Assembly (NCBI RefSeq): GCF_040939455.1 | Contig: NC_134116.1 | Coordinates: forward strand, 70,077,900 to 70,141,899 | Length of the DNA: 64,000 nt | Source: Microcebus murinus | Taxonomy: Eukaryota > Chordata > Mammalia > Primates > Cheirogaleidae | Direction of reading: 5' to 3' | Notes under the pieces: model-generated | Told to the model about the DNA's origin: nothing | Database searches by the model: none | Seen by the model: only the letters and a program-made list of their open reading frames with translations | Translations under genes and position numbers: made by a program | Shown here: one piece after another, positions 62,206 to 64,000 of the stretch | Numbering within the stretch: position 1 is the stretch's first letter | Layout: each line of letters opens with the position of its first letter

Positions 62206-63559
62206 TTTTTCTTTACTCTACATAAAACATAAGGCAGAAGATGCTCCTTTAGTGAAGAAACATTTAAGATAATTAATAAGACGTATACCAAAACTAGTAA
62301 AATATAAAAAAACAGAATGTGGCATGAATAACAAATTAAAAAATCAAATAGCAAATGGAAAGTACATTGGATGAGGTGTCTGAAGATGGTTTTATTCTTA
62401 GAAGTATCTATTACTATGAAGTTAATTAGGTAAACTCATTTAGTTTTCTGAACTGAAATAGAACTTTATAGAACTGAAATAGGAATTCTAGTTTTGTTCA
62501 GCAACAAATGACTATTAAGGATCAAATATGATAGGTATACAGAAAGACAGTATGCAAATTATTATACAATGAAAAGACAGCATAACCAGGTGGTATATAC
62601 ATGTATCATTTAATAACATTATTGCTATGCACATCTGTATATGTATGTACACATTAAACTCTTGGTTGTTATCTGGATATCAAACTTGCAGGATTCTCAA
62701 TTCTTACTGACACCTGAATATACGGACCCGCTATGTAGAGAAGGATGAAATGTAGGCTTCTTGTTCCCAAAATAATCTTTGAGTCTGACCATTTCCATTA
62801 GGTTCATATGTATGCTTGTAATTTGATCGTGTGATTTTCCTACCGGCCTAGCACCTAGAAACATGTATTTTTAAAGTTTCTGCAACATTTAAGGTTAATT
62901 CTATATCAGAAGTAAATTACAATCAGAAGGGAATCATGTCCCAAAAGGTTTCTTAGATTTCAGCAAAACACCTGTGTTACTATTCTGCAAACAAAAGGGC
63001 AGAGGTTGCTATAATTGCATCTTATTGTGTGTCATATAATATGTGCTTTGGAATAATTGGCCAAGTGAGAAGTTTTAAGAAACAGGTAATAAAGGAAAAT
63101 ATATAAAAATGAAGACTTTAGCATTTTAAACTTTTAATTACTCATACCCTTCATTTAATGAAGGGGAAATATATTTACTATTATCTAAAAAAAGCCAGCT
63201 ACTACATGAAAGGAAAATGTGCTTAGAAAATGGAAAGAAGAGTCAAAACTGATTATAAAATATATTGCCTCTTTGACCTAATGATCTCAGAATAATCAAA
63301 ATAATAATATAATGGATGAAATGTTTCATCACTGAATGTGATTCGTTAACTTTAAAAGAGCAATTATTTTGATGATGCCTGGAAAATTGCATTTTGAAAT
63401 TTTGTAATTTTGGTTTTTAAATGAATAACTAATAATGAAAGCTGCTATGCACACAACTAAACATTCTGCTGGATCTTTGCTGTGACTTTGGAATAGTCAA
63501 AAGGTAACAGTCATGTGCTTTTTGATAAAAAAAGGAGGTGACTAAAAAGTGCCTTGTCA

Positions 63560-63980
63560 GTTTTCTACTCCTTGCCAGATGCATTAAAATGCAGCTCTGA
63601 CCACCTTTTTTCCCCTAGTCTGGAATTTCAGGAGCAAAGAGTACAAAAGAGCTGATGAGCAATGAATGCTTCACCCTTCCTCAATTAATCTTGTCTCTCT
63701 ACCTTTGCTTTAGCTTTCCCTCTACATGAAGGTAATAATGACACCCTCATCCATTATCCTTTTATCCCTGTTATTCTCGTGAAATTGCTTAATAATATGT
63801 TACAGATTCGTCTTCACTCACATAATTCTTCCTGTCATTTGCAGTATATCATCCTACAAACATACAGCCCACTTTCACTGGCCGTTCTTTGAAGATTATT
63901 GTCAGTGACATCTTCAGGATGCGTTTGGAATCTGGAGCATCATTTCTGTTGCAGTGGGGAATTACACTGACTTATCTGTC
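63560..63980. promoter_or_regulatory. Candidate conserved non-coding element at window end
   Basis: Repeat-free, balanced composition with GATGCATTAAAATGCAGC and CTCAATTAATCTTG. No ORF. It extends to the window edge, so its limits are unknown. Confidence 0.25.
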
Positions 63981-64000
63981 ATTGCCAAAAGCACAACAAG

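Overview
The window is nuclear DNA of a placental mammal, almost certainly a strepsirrhine primate and most likely a Malagasy lemur. It is AT-rich, has no bacterial-style gene packing, and contains many Alu elements. Several Alus carry the strepsirrhine/lemur-type linker (attaattggccaactaaaaa before the second left-arm-like box), seen at 6913-7241 (+) and as reverse complement at 40978-41305 and 42775-43115. Ancient mammalian MIR, L2, L1M, MER5A, Tigger-type and MaLR remnants fill much of the rest.

One gene is clearly present, on the minus strand: NBEA (neurobeachin). Five consecutive coding exons lie, in transcript order, at 36049-35932, 35578-35476, 29343-29228, 17884-17772 and 565-425. Their lengths are 118, 103, 116, 113 and 141 nt. 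All have AG/GT borders, their phases fit (0, 1, 2, 1, 0, and out at 0), and together they make 591 nt, or 197 codons, with no stop. They encode the end of the PH-like domain, the PH-BEACH linker and the N-terminal part of the BEACH domain. The residues match NBEA rather than its paralogue LRBA. Everything else in the window is intron of this gene.

Layout: 1-424 is the start of the intron after the 141-nt exon. 566-17771 is a 17.2-kb intron rich in Alu and LINE pieces, with a Tigger-type MITE. 17885-29227 is an 11.3-kb intron with two MER5A copies and unique AT-rich sequence. 29344-35475 is a 6.1-kb intron with a well-preserved hAT MITE and a (CA)26 microsatellite. 35579-35931 is a 353-bp intron. 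36050-64000 is at least 28 kb of one further intron whose 5' exon is outside the window. It holds two young Alus, a MaLR LTR, a possible LTR-element remnant with a 55-bp direct repeat, a strong G-quadruplex motif, and about 3 kb of unique sequence (49.7-52.6 kb) that looks like conserved non-coding DNA.

I found no RNA gene, CRISPR array, second protein-coding gene, prokaryotic system or CpG-island promoter. The most interesting leads are candidate cis-regulatory blocks, the G-quadruplex on the transcript strand, the hAT MITE with target duplication, and the paired 55-bp repeat. Repeat family names come from recognition of consensus sequences, not from a database search, and repeat edges are approximate unless target-site duplications are given.
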